From Alkalinema sp. FACHB-956 (GTDB lineage Bacteria; Cyanobacteriota; Cyanobacteriia; Leptolyngbyales; Leptolyngbyaceae), in NCBI RefSeq assembly GCF_014697025.1, contig NZ_JACJRC010000020.1:38937-102936 (forward strand): a stretch of DNA of 64,000 nt, read 5' to 3'. Below the pieces are notes generated by a model. The model made no database searches, was not told the origin of the DNA, and was given only the letters and a program-made list of their open reading frames with translations. This document shows, piece by piece, positions 51,818 through 61,384 of the stretch (positions are counted from its first letter, which is position 1; the number at the start of each line of letters is the position of its first letter). The translations under genes were made by a program, and so were the position numbers.

Positions 51818-52393
51818 ATGAAATGGTGTTCACTGCTGATCACGCTGGCCTTAGGTTCATCCACTTATTGGGCGACCCCCGCTCCAACCCTGGCATCTCC
51901 AGCCCAAGGGATGGCAGGACAGTCCATGGAGATGAACGCCAAACAGTCATTTTTTCACCACCCACCGCAACTGATTCGGACTGCGGCTTCACAAATCTCC
52001 ACTTACACACCCTCTACCTACGAGTTTACGATCGCGCTGCCCGAAAATGCTGGACAACCGCTCAAAGCGGTGAAAATCACCCAAGAGCCTAACTTCGAAA
52101 TCATCAAATTTGCCACCAACCGGAGTCAAGCCTTTGCTGGCAACCGCTACGCTGCTGGCCCCCAAATTGCCCTCGCGAGCATTGGGGGAATGGAAAATTC
52201 TGCCGATGGTGTGACGATCGTCTTTGATCAGCCGGTGCAACCCGGTCAAACGGTGACGATCGCGTTAGAAGCAAAATCCAATCCCAGTTGGAGCGGTATT
52301 TACTTGTTTGGTGTGACGGCTTACCCCGATGGTCAACCGAGCCTGGGGCAGTTCCTTGGCTATGGCCGTTTACATTTCTACGGGAATAGCTAA
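51818..52393 (+). CDS. DUF2808 family exported protein
   Basis: 191 residues with a signal peptide (MKWCSLLITLALGSSTYW...ASPA), then a beta-rich domain: PSTYEFTIALPENAGQPLKAVKI, VTIVFDQPVQPGQTVTIAL and SGIYLFGVTAYPDG. These blocks fit DUF2808, a cyanobacterial family of unknown role in the periplasm. ATG 51818. Confidence 0.8.
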   Translation: MKWCSLLITLALGSSTYWATPAPTLASPAQGMAGQSMEMNAKQSFFHHPPQLIRTAASQISTYTPSTYEFTIALPENAGQPLKAVKITQEPNFEIIKFATNRSQAFAGNRYAAGPQIALASIGGMENSADGVTIVFDQPVQPGQTVTIALEAKSNPSWSGIYLFGVTAYPDGQPSLGQFLGYGRLHFYGNS

Positions 52394-52722
52394 TGGGGAA
52401 TTCCAAGGGTTTCCCAGTTTGCTGATCACCGTGAATTGAGTCATTGTCCATCATTCAACGCTAATTGATAACGGCTAATTGGTGCCAGCGGCTATTCCAA
52501 TGCTGGTCGGAGAGTGGTCTACCAGGTCAACACTCACTGCGCTGCATTTTTTTGAGAGTTCCGCCCTGAATACTAAAAGATGGGTCAATGACATTCATTG
52601 CTCTAGCCCCGTGGATGCAATCTAAGTTTCCCTAGCTGTCTATTATCAAATTTGTGCCGTTCACTTCATTTCTCATCATTCGGTCTTTCCGTTAGTGATT
52701 TTATCTCTAGGAGATTAGCATT
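52394..52722. other. 329-bp gap
   Basis: No gene recognised. The sequence before 52723 has AGGAG at 52710-52714 for the next gene. Confidence 0.4.
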
Positions 52723-53115
52723 ATGCTTCGTATTTTAAGTTCTGGTGTTTTGACTTCTGGCATTCTGACTTCTGGTCTAATGGTAGTTACATTATCTGCT
52801 TTTGCGATCGCACCGGCTCAAGCCCAAACGCGCATTGATTACCAGCTTAGTATGCTCAATGTGCCGAGTTATTCCATGGGAAATAGTCAGCTTAATCCTG
52901 CGGATATTGCTTCTTTGGCCTATCAAGGCTTACTGAAGGATCAAGGGATTCCTAGCTATGCAGCACTGTCTAATGCCTACGCAGGAGGGTCGTTAACGGC
53001 AAAGGATGTGATCAATGCTGCGATCGCTGCGCAACGGATTTCGAGTGCTGCCCTGGAGGATTCAGCGTTTGTGAATGCGGTGGACTCTCAGTTGAGAACC
53101 CTTTTGCCGGATTAA
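52723..53115 (+). CDS. Exported protein, unknown
   Basis: 130 residues. Signal peptide to ~residue 34 (ending PAQAQ), then a short, mostly helical mature protein rich in Ala and Ser with repeated (N/S)AY/SL motifs (NPADIASLAYQGLLKDQGIPS). AGGAG lies 9 nt before the ATG. Not recognised as a known family. Confidence 0.68.
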   Translation: MLRILSSGVLTSGILTSGLMVVTLSAFAIAPAQAQTRIDYQLSMLNVPSYSMGNSQLNPADIASLAYQGLLKDQGIPSYAALSNAYAGGSLTAKDVINAAIAAQRISSAALEDSAFVNAVDSQLRTLLPD

Positions 53116-53210
53116 GTTTGCCGGATTAAGCGGGTGTTGTAGAAATGGCGCGGTGATAGCGATTGTACCTGCTACCGCCGCGATCGCCTGAGGGACTCAA
53201 GGGACTCAGC

Positions 53211-54164
53211 CTAAAACTTAACGCTGCCTGCTGGACAGTTAAATGTCTCCACTGAGGAGATGGGAAATCCTGCAATGTAGGGTGGTTGGTTACTAGGCTG
53301 GGTCGTTTCACAAAATACCGTATCGGTCTGTCCCTGGGCATTGACAAAGGTCGTTCCGGCGTAACTTTTCAAGCCTGGGGCGTTGCCTTGCGCCACAAAG
53401 GTCACCTTACGCCCCTCCACGGAAATCGACGCGACACCGACGTTATAACTATTCGATCGAAATCGCGATCGAATTCCATATCTTTGAGCTTTAGGATTTT
53501 CAAGATATCGTCCAGAAGTTGAAATTTCTGATTCTACTAAGTTCCCAATCTGAATCATTAAATCTCGTCCTGTGTAATCTCGTTGCGATTGCGAATCGAC
53601 TCCTGGTAACACAATTCTTATATTCGTCGGTAAGGTTTTCACATTGGGAACTTTTTGTAAAACTAGTGCATCCATCTGCCCAGAATTCTGTTCAGGTGTG
53701 CCTAGGGTGCCAATCAATTGCTGCCCGTCTGGCGTGAGGGTAAATAGAATATTGAGGTTGCGGCTGGCGGTAACAGAACTGGTAAACTGCATCTTCAGTT
53801 CCATGGGAATTTTGGAGGTGTCGAGCGTGTAGGGCACGACATACCCCAGGGGACGCCCTATACTTCCTGGCTGCGATCGAATCCAAATGGCTTTCTGATC
53901 CGGCTGGAAAAAGACTTCTCCCGTTTCCCGTGCGATCGACGATTCTACGCGCCAGAGGCCGATCAGCTTTTTATCCACCTGCATCAACATTTGGCAGCCT
54001 TTCATGGCCAATCCTGCAACGCCAAACAAACTAAGAATCTTGGATAGTACCTTCGGATTACGTAGCAGCAGGGGAATGCTAGCCAAAATAGCTAACCCGG
54101 CTTGAGTTACATATTCCTGAAAGCTTTTCTGTGGACTCGATCGCGGATTAGGACGTTGATTCAT
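53211..54164 (-). CDS. Pilin_GH-domain protein, copy 1
   Basis: 317 residues. One hydrophobic segment (~20-45), then domain A (~68-170): LIGLWRVESS...EVFFQPDQKAIWI. Then a linker and domain B (~175-317) of the type IV pilin-like G/H (Pilin_GH) family, ending with the pair of Cys (VFCETTQ, FNCPAGSVKF). It shares the whole plan with the 60368-61360 product. Lacks the N-terminal type IV pilin cleavage motif, so it is unlikely to be a pilin itself. Anchored by a single helix. ATG 54164. Confidence 0.78.
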   Translation of the reverse strand: MNQRPNPRSSPQKSFQEYVTQAGLAILASIPLLLRNPKVLSKILSLFGVAGLAMKGCQMLMQVDKKLIGLWRVESSIARETGEVFFQPDQKAIWIRSQPGSIGRPLGYVVPYTLDTSKIPMELKMQFTSSVTASRNLNILFTLTPDGQQLIGTLGTPEQNSGQMDALVLQKVPNVKTLPTNIRIVLPGVDSQSQRDYTGRDLMIQIGNLVESEISTSGRYLENPKAQRYGIRSRFRSNSYNVGVASISVEGRKVTFVAQGNAPGLKSYAGTTFVNAQGQTDTVFCETTQPSNQPPYIAGFPISSVETFNCPAGSVKF

Positions 54165-54240
54165 TGGACTGCTCAGGTAGTCCTGAAGTAGGGATTCTGA
54201 TACGGTTGTAATCTAAGTGTGCCCAAAAGCGATCGTATCA

Positions 54241-54330
54241 ACACAATATAGCTCAATGCAGCTCAGTGCATCTCAATATAGCTCAAGGCAGCTCAATATA
54301 GCTCAAGGCAGCTCAATATAGCTCATCAAC
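54241..54330. repeat. Tandem repeat of AGCTCAATAT-type units
   Basis: About eight ~10-bp units (TATAGCTCAA / GGCAGCTCAA) in the gap between the Pilin_GH gene and the hybrid kinase gene. Confidence 0.85.
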
Positions 54331-54415
54331 AGGTCGGCCCTATTCCTGGATGCCAGTCTTTGAGAGATGATTTAATTCCTACATTCAGATTCAGCCTTAG
54401 AGAGGCGCTTAACCA

Positions 54416-56596
54416 TCAATTAGCCCCTAGGATGAGATCACGTAAAGTGACTAGAAGATGTTCTACCGTGTAGGGTTTAGCTAAAAATACAGAAGCTCCA
54501 CATGAGATCGCTTTCTGTTCGTTAGTTGTTAATCCACTCACTGCAATTAAAATGGCATTTGGATTGATTTTTCTGAGATTCTGCAAAGTTTGAAAACCAT
54601 CTATCTTTGGCATCATCATATCGATGATGGTAGCTGTAATCTCCTTTTGACGTTGCTGATAAAGGTCGATCGCGGCAACACTATCTGTTGCAGTTAATGT
54701 TCTGTAATTGTGAGATTCTAGTATGATCTTTGTGGCGTATTGAACGGCAGCTTCATCATCGATAATGAGTACTAACTCACCTTTCCCAAGGGGCAGAGTT
54801 TCTGAATCAGTCGTTTGATGGAGGATCTCTGCCGTAGCTGGAAAATATACTTTAAACTGTGATCCGTGGTTCAGTTCACTGGATACTTCAACAAAGCCTC
54901 CATGTCTTTGCACGAGACTCGCTACGATGGAAAGCCCCAGTCCAGTGCCCTGACTCAGTTGTTTTGTAGTAAAAAACGGCTCAAAAATGTGCTCCATCAA
55001 GTCAGGCGAAATTCCATTTCCCGTATCGGTAATGGTAATGGCAACATAGTCGCCTTGGTGGGCATTGGGATGTATTGGGATGTTGTTTTTGGAAAGGGTA
55101 CAATGTTCAGATGTCAGGGTGAGTATCCCTCCATTTGGCATTGCATCTCGGGCATTGATGCAAAGATTCATTAGAACTTGATGAATCTGGGAGGGATCTC
55201 CAGAAATTAAGGGTAGGGCTGTACTCGGCTGATGATAGTGAATCTCAATCGATTTTGGGAATGTTTGTTGGATAATTTTAATGATTTCTGCTAAGGTCGG
55301 TGAAATGTCTATAGACAAGCACTGTCCAGGAGAACCCTTGGCAAAAGTCAAAATCTGCTTGACAAAATCTGCTCCGCGCTTAGCGCTATCCACAATCACC
55401 TGCAACAGTTCCTGAGAGCGTTCCTGAACAGCATCAGGCTTCTGGATCAATAGTTGAGCGATCGCTAAAATGGGCGAAAAAATATTATTCAGATCATGGG
55501 CCATACCGCTTGCGAGCGTACCTAAACTTTCCATCCGTTGAATACGGTAGAATTGGGACTCTAATTGTTTTTTCTCGGTAATATCAGTATTGACCACCAA
55601 AATAGACTTCGGGGCTCCAGAGTCATCGGTCACTAGCGTCCAACGGCTAGCAACCATGATGGATTTGCCGGTTCGGGTCACTTGGGACAATTCGGCTTGC
55701 CACGCTCCTCGTTCTAAGGTTTCTTGGTAACCTGCTGCCAATTGAGCAGAGGACTCTTTGGAAAATAGCTCATCAGCTTGCTTCTTCATCACATCGGCAG
55801 CCCGCCAGCCATATAAGCGCTCTGCCCCTTTGTTCCAAAAAAGAATTTTTTGATTTAAATCTTGTAAAAAAATTGCATCAGTCGAGATATCAATGAGTGT
55901 AGCTTGTTCTCGAATCTTTTGTTCTGCCTGCTTTCGTTGATTAATTTCTTGTTGCAATCTTACATTCGCTTGAGATAGCTCACAAGTCCGCTCTTTAACT
56001 CGTTCTTCTAACTCATCATGAGCGAGTTTTAACTGTCGTTCCATCTGTTTGCGAAAGGTGATATCGTGGAACGACCACAGCAGTGCATCCTGATGTCCAG
56101 ATTGCCCCTTAAGATGGGTAACTGAAACTGCCACCGATTTCGTTTTACCCTTACGTATATTGAGTAATAATTCCCAGTTTTCCCAGTGCTCGAGATTAGC
56201 AAGTTGGGTCTGGAAGCGATCGCGATCGGATTCGTGGATCAAGACCCTCAAAGGTTTGCTAATTAAATATTCCTGAGGAACTGAGAATAAGCTGGCAGCA
56301 GCCCGATTAGCTTGATGAATCTTACCTTGTCGATCGGTTACCAGATAGCCATCTGGAGCCAGTTCAAATAACGTTTGGTATCGTTGACGCTCTACCTCGA
56401 CAGTCTGCCGAGTGGCTAAGAGTTCCTGATTTTGATGACATAATTCTTCTTGGGAGGCTTGCAATTCTTCTAAAACGAAATACAGTTCTTTCAAAGTTGC
56501 TGCCATCAGGTCTGGTTGCACTGGCAATTCCGTTGCACAATCTCGCAACTGCAACGCTCGTTGATACACCGCCTCTATCTGTAATGAGAGATCCAT
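54416..56596 (-). CDS. PAS-PAS hybrid histidine kinase with receiver
   Basis: 726 residues, soluble. N-terminal coiled coil (~1-70), PAS 1 (~72-190), coiled coil, PAS 2 (~228-345), HisKA with H-box SGMAHDLNN (H367), HATPase with N-box NLCINARDAM (N481), TDTGNGISP, TTK...GTGLGLSIV, then a REC domain (~603-720) with DDE (D613/D614), phosphoacceptor D659 and K in LAKPYT. An intact phosphorelay: kinase to its own receiver. No output DNA-binding domain and no HPt in the window. It reads towards the Pilin_GH gene on the same strand with the CheB-CheR-PAS gene upstream on the same strand. Confidence 0.92.
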   Translation of the reverse strand: MDLSLQIEAVYQRALQLRDCATELPVQPDLMAATLKELYFVLEELQASQEELCHQNQELLATRQTVEVERQRYQTLFELAPDGYLVTDRQGKIHQANRAAASLFSVPQEYLISKPLRVLIHESDRDRFQTQLANLEHWENWELLLNIRKGKTKSVAVSVTHLKGQSGHQDALLWSFHDITFRKQMERQLKLAHDELEERVKERTCELSQANVRLQQEINQRKQAEQKIREQATLIDISTDAIFLQDLNQKILFWNKGAERLYGWRAADVMKKQADELFSKESSAQLAAGYQETLERGAWQAELSQVTRTGKSIMVASRWTLVTDDSGAPKSILVVNTDITEKKQLESQFYRIQRMESLGTLASGMAHDLNNIFSPILAIAQLLIQKPDAVQERSQELLQVIVDSAKRGADFVKQILTFAKGSPGQCLSIDISPTLAEIIKIIQQTFPKSIEIHYHQPSTALPLISGDPSQIHQVLMNLCINARDAMPNGGILTLTSEHCTLSKNNIPIHPNAHQGDYVAITITDTGNGISPDLMEHIFEPFFTTKQLSQGTGLGLSIVASLVQRHGGFVEVSSELNHGSQFKVYFPATAEILHQTTDSETLPLGKGELVLIIDDEAAVQYATKIILESHNYRTLTATDSVAAIDLYQQRQKEITATIIDMMMPKIDGFQTLQNLRKINPNAILIAVSGLTTNEQKAISCGASVFLAKPYTVEHLLVTLRDLILGAN

Positions 56597-56748
56597 AGTG
56601 CTGCCATCCTCAGTCCCGAGAATGAATGGGCCTGATATCTTTAATTGTGACTTAAAAACAATGGAAAAACTTAAAAAAATAGGAATTAATCATTACAATT
56701 TAGAAGATTCGTATAATTGCTAGCAGTGGATGGTCAATTATTGTCCTG

Positions 56749-56898
56749 ATACCAAATTGATTTATCAATGCTACAGATCCGATCCCCCCTAGCCCCCCTT
56801 AAAAAGGGGGGAATTTAGTCAAATTCTTTCAAAGTCCCCCTTTTTAAGGGGGATTTAGGGGGATCGTCATGGGTTGCAATCACAGGTTGATTTGGTAT
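56749..56898. repeat. C/G-rich palindromic element, copy 2, inside a larger inverted repeat
   Basis: Core 56781-56865 matches the element at 16146-16253 (left arm GATCCCCCCTAGCCCCCCTT, right arm AAGGGGGATTTAGGGGGATC). Here it lies within a larger palindrome whose ends ATACCAAAT (56749-56757) and ATTTGGTAT (56890-56898) are exact inverted repeats. Only CTG/GAG-type flanks, no clear target duplication. Confidence 0.8.
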
Positions 56899-57012
56899 GA
56901 GACTTGAATCAGGGGCTGCTAGTTCATGAAGATGATAGCCGGTGAGATGGCGATCGCCCTTTTTCTAGACCAGTGGAGATGTGACTATTCCTCAGGATAT
57001 TATCCCCTCAGG

Positions 57013-60000
57013 TCAGTTGGGCTTTAGGCTCGGACGATCGCTGATATCCTCAATTGCTAATAGAATTAACTGACTGCCTGCTAATTGCGGCATTTTGCGG
57101 GCATTGAGCAGCATTATTTTGTGCCCAATGTGTTCAAAATAATGTTCAACGGCAAAATTTTGGATCTGACTGTTCTGGTGTAATACATCCCCAAGTAGCG
57201 ATCGTAGCTGCGGAATATTCCATTGACCATTACCCAGATCAAAGATGAAGCATTGCTCAGTTTCGCTGGGAGTTACCTCGAAGGTTTCATAAAACGTTTG
57301 ATTCGCTGTGATTACCTGTAAATCAGTATTCAGCACCAAAAGGGCTTCCCGTACCGTCTGAACGATCGCTTCTGCATAATCGCGGGCTTCCCGCAACTGC
57401 TCTGTACTCTGCTTAAGGGTATCAATATCGACTAGCACGACTACTGCACCATCAATCCGATTGTCGAGGGTTCGGTAGGGACGAATGCGCAGATCATACC
57501 AATGTCCTGTGAGATCTTGGACTTCTTGGCTATGTAGATTCAGGGTGTTAATCACATCCAGGATCTGCTGCTCTAAATTGACAATACTTAGGTTGTGTTT
57601 AATATCACTCAGAGGCCGCCCAATATCTGTTGGGATGAGATTGAAAAGGGATGCAGCTGTGGCTGTAAAGCGACGAATTCGCAGATCGCTTTCCAGCATC
57701 AAGAGTGGAATATTAATACTACCTAGCAAATTTTGTAAATCGTTACTCACTTGGGTCGTTTCAGCATTGCGGCGGTATAGCTCGTCGTTAATCGTACTTA
57801 ATTCTTCATTGGTTGCTTGAATCTCCTCTTTAGCCGTTTGTAGTTCTTCGTTTGTGCTTTGCAATTCTTCATTGCTCGACAAAATCTCTTCATTGGCGGC
57901 TCTGAGATCTTGATTGGTGGATTGCTGTTCCTCAATAATCGATTGGAGATAGGCTTTAGTCGTACTGAGTTCCTGCTGAAGCCTTTGAATTTCCTGTTGT
58001 TCACTGCTGGGTTGTTGCCCCTTGGACTGCGACCGCTGAGTCATGGGCAAGGTGATCTCCGACGCTGGCAACGCGGGCAAGTCCTCAAATAATATGAGAA
58101 AGCAATCTTCGCTAGCAGGGTTAGGCTGGAAGGGAATGACATCAATCCGAATCTGGCGAGTCCTAACGGACCAGTCCGTTTGGGTATGAACCGTTTCTCG
58201 GAGGGTAATGCCTTCTTTCCTTACGGTGTGTCTGTCCTGTTTTGCCTGGTGGATTGCGGTTCGCAGTTCCAGGCGCAATCCCTCTTTGACCATGGTAAGT
58301 AGGTTGAGGCTGGCACGGCCTGGGGAGGGTTCTAGATAGGCTCCTGTTTGTCCCCGGAATTGCAAAATCTCTAATTGAGCATTAATGACTACCCCCACTG
58401 GAGCATATTGCTGCAAAACAATCTGATCTGCTGCTTGGGACAGTTCTAACTCATTCCGACTTGCTTCAGCGACGATCGGGGAAGGCAGGTTCATTTCTAC
58501 TGGATATCCACTCGCGATGAGGTCTAGATTTAATCGTAGTGGGGCAGGCCGTTTTGCGTAGATCTTGTATTTTCGATCGATCAAGGTGAATAAATCAGGT
58601 GATTCGCCAATGGTTTCGGAGGTGCCCAAGAACAAAAAGCCTGTTGGCATCAAACCGTAATGAAACATGGACAAAACTTTCTTTTGTAAGGAAGTCCCAA
58701 AATAAATGAAGACATTCCGACAACTAATCAAGTCCAGTCGGGAAAACGGTGGATCACTAATCAGGTTTTGGCGAGCAAAGATACATAGCTCTCGCACGGA
58801 TTTATTGATTTGATACCCCTCCTCACTGCGCGTAAAAAAGCGCTGGAGGCGATCGGGCGAGATGTCCGTGACCTGATTGTGTTGATAAAAGCCGAGGCGA
58901 GCTTTATCGATCGCCAATTCGCTCACATCGGTGGCAAAAATCTGAATGGGGGGTTTGCGTGGCTGATTGGCTAAAAACTCCAGTAGACAGATGGCGATTG
59001 AGTAGGCTTCTTCGCCCGTTGAGCAACCCGCGACCCAAACGCGAATGGGTAAATCCGGTGAGCGATCGTGCAGGAGGGCCGGAAAAACTTTTTCAGTGAG
59101 GGCTGCAAAGGCTTCGGCATCCCGAAAAAAGCTGGTGACATTAATTAAAATTTCCTGATATAACGCTTGTACCTCCGCCGGGTTTTCCTGGAGATAGCAC
59201 ACGTAGTCGTTGAACTGTTCTAACCGATACAGCGCCATGCGCCGGAAAATCCGCCGTTTAATGGTGGTGTGTTTGTAGTGGGTAAAATCCACCCGTGTCG
59301 CTGCTCGCAGTAGGCTGAAAATGGCGGAAAGAGCATCCTTGCCATCCAACTCGGCAGTTGGGCCTGTGGGGATTGGACTGGTTACGTAAGGATGACGGCT
59401 AATATGAGCCAACTTTTGGGCGATTTCTATGGGAGGTAGAATAAAGTCTACATGTCCTGTTGCGATCGCTGTATTCGGCATACTGCTGACTTGGGCTGAG
59501 TCTTCCGATTGGGCAAAGGTAATCCCTCCTGCTGCCTTAATGGCTTCGAGTCCCCGTGATCCATCGGCATCTCCCCCCGACAAAATGACGCCAATGGCTT
59601 TTGCACCCCGATCGTTTGCTAAAGAACAGAAAAAAGTATCAATACTCATACTGACTTTGCGAGTTTTCTCGCGGGGCCTCAGGTGGAGAACTCCTTGGTC
59701 GATCGTCATTGTGGTATTGGGCGGGATCACGTAGACATGGTTAGGGGCTACGGTCATGCCTTCTTGAACTTCGCAGACGGGCATCTGGGTTGTTCTAGAC
59801 AGAATTTCAGTTAAAAGACTTTTCTGGTTGGGATCTAAGTGCTGGACAAGGACAAAGGCCATGCCCGTGTCGATCGGTAAGTGACTGAGTAGCTGAGTAA
59901 ATGCTTCTAATCCACCTGCCGATGCCCCAATACCGACGATCGGAAAGAGTTCGCTCGGAGGATTGGGGGGTTGACTCGTCGAACACTGAACGGGTGTCGA

Positions 60001-60048
60001 AGATTTGGAGCTGGCTGGCTTAGCCTTGGGAGACCGCTTTGGATTCAC
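57013..60048 (-). CDS. CheB-CheR-PAS fusion (chemotaxis-type methylesterase/methyltransferase)
   Basis: 1011 residues. CheB methylesterase domain (~35-215) with catalytic Ser in GASAGGLEAF (S43), His in LVQHLDPNQ (~H72) and Asp in ILSGGDADGSRG. CheR methyltransferase (~250-500) with DFTHYKHTTIKRRI and SAM-binding VWVAGCSTGEEAYSIAI. Then linker, coiled coil (~660-780) with repeated AANEEILSSNEELQSTNEEL, and two PAS-like segments (~790-900, ~905-1000). No kinase domain. Such fusions are orphan signal proteins, not chemotaxis core; in several bacteria they pair with adjacent hybrid kinases. The start is ATG 60048. Confidence 0.93.
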   Translation of the reverse strand: MNPKRSPKAKPASSKSSTPVQCSTSQPPNPPSELFPIVGIGASAGGLEAFTQLLSHLPIDTGMAFVLVQHLDPNQKSLLTEILSRTTQMPVCEVQEGMTVAPNHVYVIPPNTTMTIDQGVLHLRPREKTRKVSMSIDTFFCSLANDRGAKAIGVILSGGDADGSRGLEAIKAAGGITFAQSEDSAQVSSMPNTAIATGHVDFILPPIEIAQKLAHISRHPYVTSPIPTGPTAELDGKDALSAIFSLLRAATRVDFTHYKHTTIKRRIFRRMALYRLEQFNDYVCYLQENPAEVQALYQEILINVTSFFRDAEAFAALTEKVFPALLHDRSPDLPIRVWVAGCSTGEEAYSIAICLLEFLANQPRKPPIQIFATDVSELAIDKARLGFYQHNQVTDISPDRLQRFFTRSEEGYQINKSVRELCIFARQNLISDPPFSRLDLISCRNVFIYFGTSLQKKVLSMFHYGLMPTGFLFLGTSETIGESPDLFTLIDRKYKIYAKRPAPLRLNLDLIASGYPVEMNLPSPIVAEASRNELELSQAADQIVLQQYAPVGVVINAQLEILQFRGQTGAYLEPSPGRASLNLLTMVKEGLRLELRTAIHQAKQDRHTVRKEGITLRETVHTQTDWSVRTRQIRIDVIPFQPNPASEDCFLILFEDLPALPASEITLPMTQRSQSKGQQPSSEQQEIQRLQQELSTTKAYLQSIIEEQQSTNQDLRAANEEILSSNEELQSTNEELQTAKEEIQATNEELSTINDELYRRNAETTQVSNDLQNLLGSINIPLLMLESDLRIRRFTATAASLFNLIPTDIGRPLSDIKHNLSIVNLEQQILDVINTLNLHSQEVQDLTGHWYDLRIRPYRTLDNRIDGAVVVLVDIDTLKQSTEQLREARDYAEAIVQTVREALLVLNTDLQVITANQTFYETFEVTPSETEQCFIFDLGNGQWNIPQLRSLLGDVLHQNSQIQNFAVEHYFEHIGHKIMLLNARKMPQLAGSQLILLAIEDISDRPSLKPN

Positions 60049-60367
60049 TCGGTTGGTAGACAGGGAAAGTGTGGACGTAATGGGGTCGGTTTGTGGACTG
60101 GCGATGGCTGATCGATCAGCGGCGGGCGTTGTTGAGAATGGGGCTGCTCTCGATCAGCAGATCCGCCAAACTTTAACCGATTGCACAGACTAATCGATCG
60201 TCCAACACCCTAGAATCGCCTACTTCTTTAGCCTACCTTAAGGATCGAGCAAACGGCCTCTTCCAAGCAACTATCGGCGACTCAGTTTTGCGAAAATTTT
60301 TATGAGTGACCTAATGGCCTTGGCGGTGAGATAGCCTGGGTGGTGAGGATAGAAGGTGCGTGGGTCA
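60049..60367. other. 319-bp gap, nothing recognised
   Basis: The stretch between the CheB-CheR gene and the Pilin_GH copy 2 shows no gene or repeat. It should hold the promoter of the CheB-CheR-PAS gene. Confidence 0.4.
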
Positions 60368-61360
60368 TTAAATTTTGACGGCACCCGGGGGACATTGGAA
60401 TTCCTCCTTCTTTGTAATGGTGGGCATGGCTGGGGCTATCTGGGAAGCGCGATAGCTTTGACAAATGCCTGCTAGCCAGCGCTGTTCTTGATTCACCTGA
60501 ATTGCAAAAATACCCGTGGTGAAACTCTTGAGGCCCGATCGTTTAGCGGTAGCCGTCATGCGCAATTGCTGACGATCGTAGGGGGAAGGTTGAATTTGAT
60601 AGCGATAATTGGGAGTTTCGGCGGGCAGGTGTAACGTCTGCACCTCCAGGGCAAAGGTCTCCTGCTGCAAGATGTAGAACAGTTGCTCGATCGTCAGTTT
60701 CCGCAGATGGGCCACGCCTTCCAAGTCTGCGGCGATCGGGGCGATCGGGGCCGATTCTGGGGGCACTTGGGTTAACCAATGGGCCTGGGGACTGAACTGG
60801 CGGGGGCGGGTGGGGGCTAACTGCCAACGCAGCGTTGGGGGACTGGATGCGGAAGGGGCCGGTTGGAATTCTGCAATCCCAAGCAGCCCAGCGTTGGGGG
60901 TGTTGGGCTTGGAAATATCGAGGTGAACGGGGGTTGGGCTGTCATTGACTTCGTAATGGAGCAACGTCCCCGTAAATTGGCCCTTGACCACACTGACCAT
61001 GGCTAAGCGGCCCGCTGGCTGAAAACTCACCAGGATGTCTGCGACGGTTCCCTGGGGCCGACCTTGCCAACGACCCAGGAGTTGTTGGGTAAAGGAAGCG
61101 CTGGGGGCGGGTGGGGAGGGGCTGGTAGTGGCGCTGGGAGCGGGAGTAAGGGGTGGGTGGGTTGCAGGGTGGGTGGGTAGGGTGGTTGGCTTGAGGATGG
61201 GGTTGATTGCCTGGACGGGTTGCACGGTGGGGAGGCTGATGCCCGAGCCCAGGAGCAGCCCAAGGGCTAGCGATCTCCCTAACCTCCGGGCAATGTTCCA
61301 ATCGTTAAAGCTCATCACATCCCTTTTCCCACATCCAACAAATTTCTTTATAGAATACAC
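60368..61360 (-). CDS. Pilin_GH-domain protein, copy 2
   Basis: 330 residues. A signal/anchor segment (~28-50, GRSLALGLLLGSGISLPTV), a Pro/Thr/Ser-rich linker (~55-90), domain A (LLGRWQGRPQG...VSFQPAGRLAMV, ~92-185) and a C-terminal Pilin_GH domain (~200-330) with LKSFTTGIFAIQVNQ and two Cys (LAGICQSY, FQCPPGAVKI). Paralogue of 53211-54164 over both domains. Exported; function unknown. Confidence 0.78.
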   Translation of the reverse strand: MYSIKKFVGCGKRDVMSFNDWNIARRLGRSLALGLLLGSGISLPTVQPVQAINPILKPTTLPTHPATHPPLTPAPSATTSPSPPAPSASFTQQLLGRWQGRPQGTVADILVSFQPAGRLAMVSVVKGQFTGTLLHYEVNDSPTPVHLDISKPNTPNAGLLGIAEFQPAPSASSPPTLRWQLAPTRPRQFSPQAHWLTQVPPESAPIAPIAADLEGVAHLRKLTIEQLFYILQQETFALEVQTLHLPAETPNYRYQIQPSPYDRQQLRMTATAKRSGLKSFTTGIFAIQVNQEQRWLAGICQSYRASQIAPAMPTITKKEEFQCPPGAVKI

Positions 61361-61384
61361 GGCAGTTGCAAGGTTGCGTTATCG

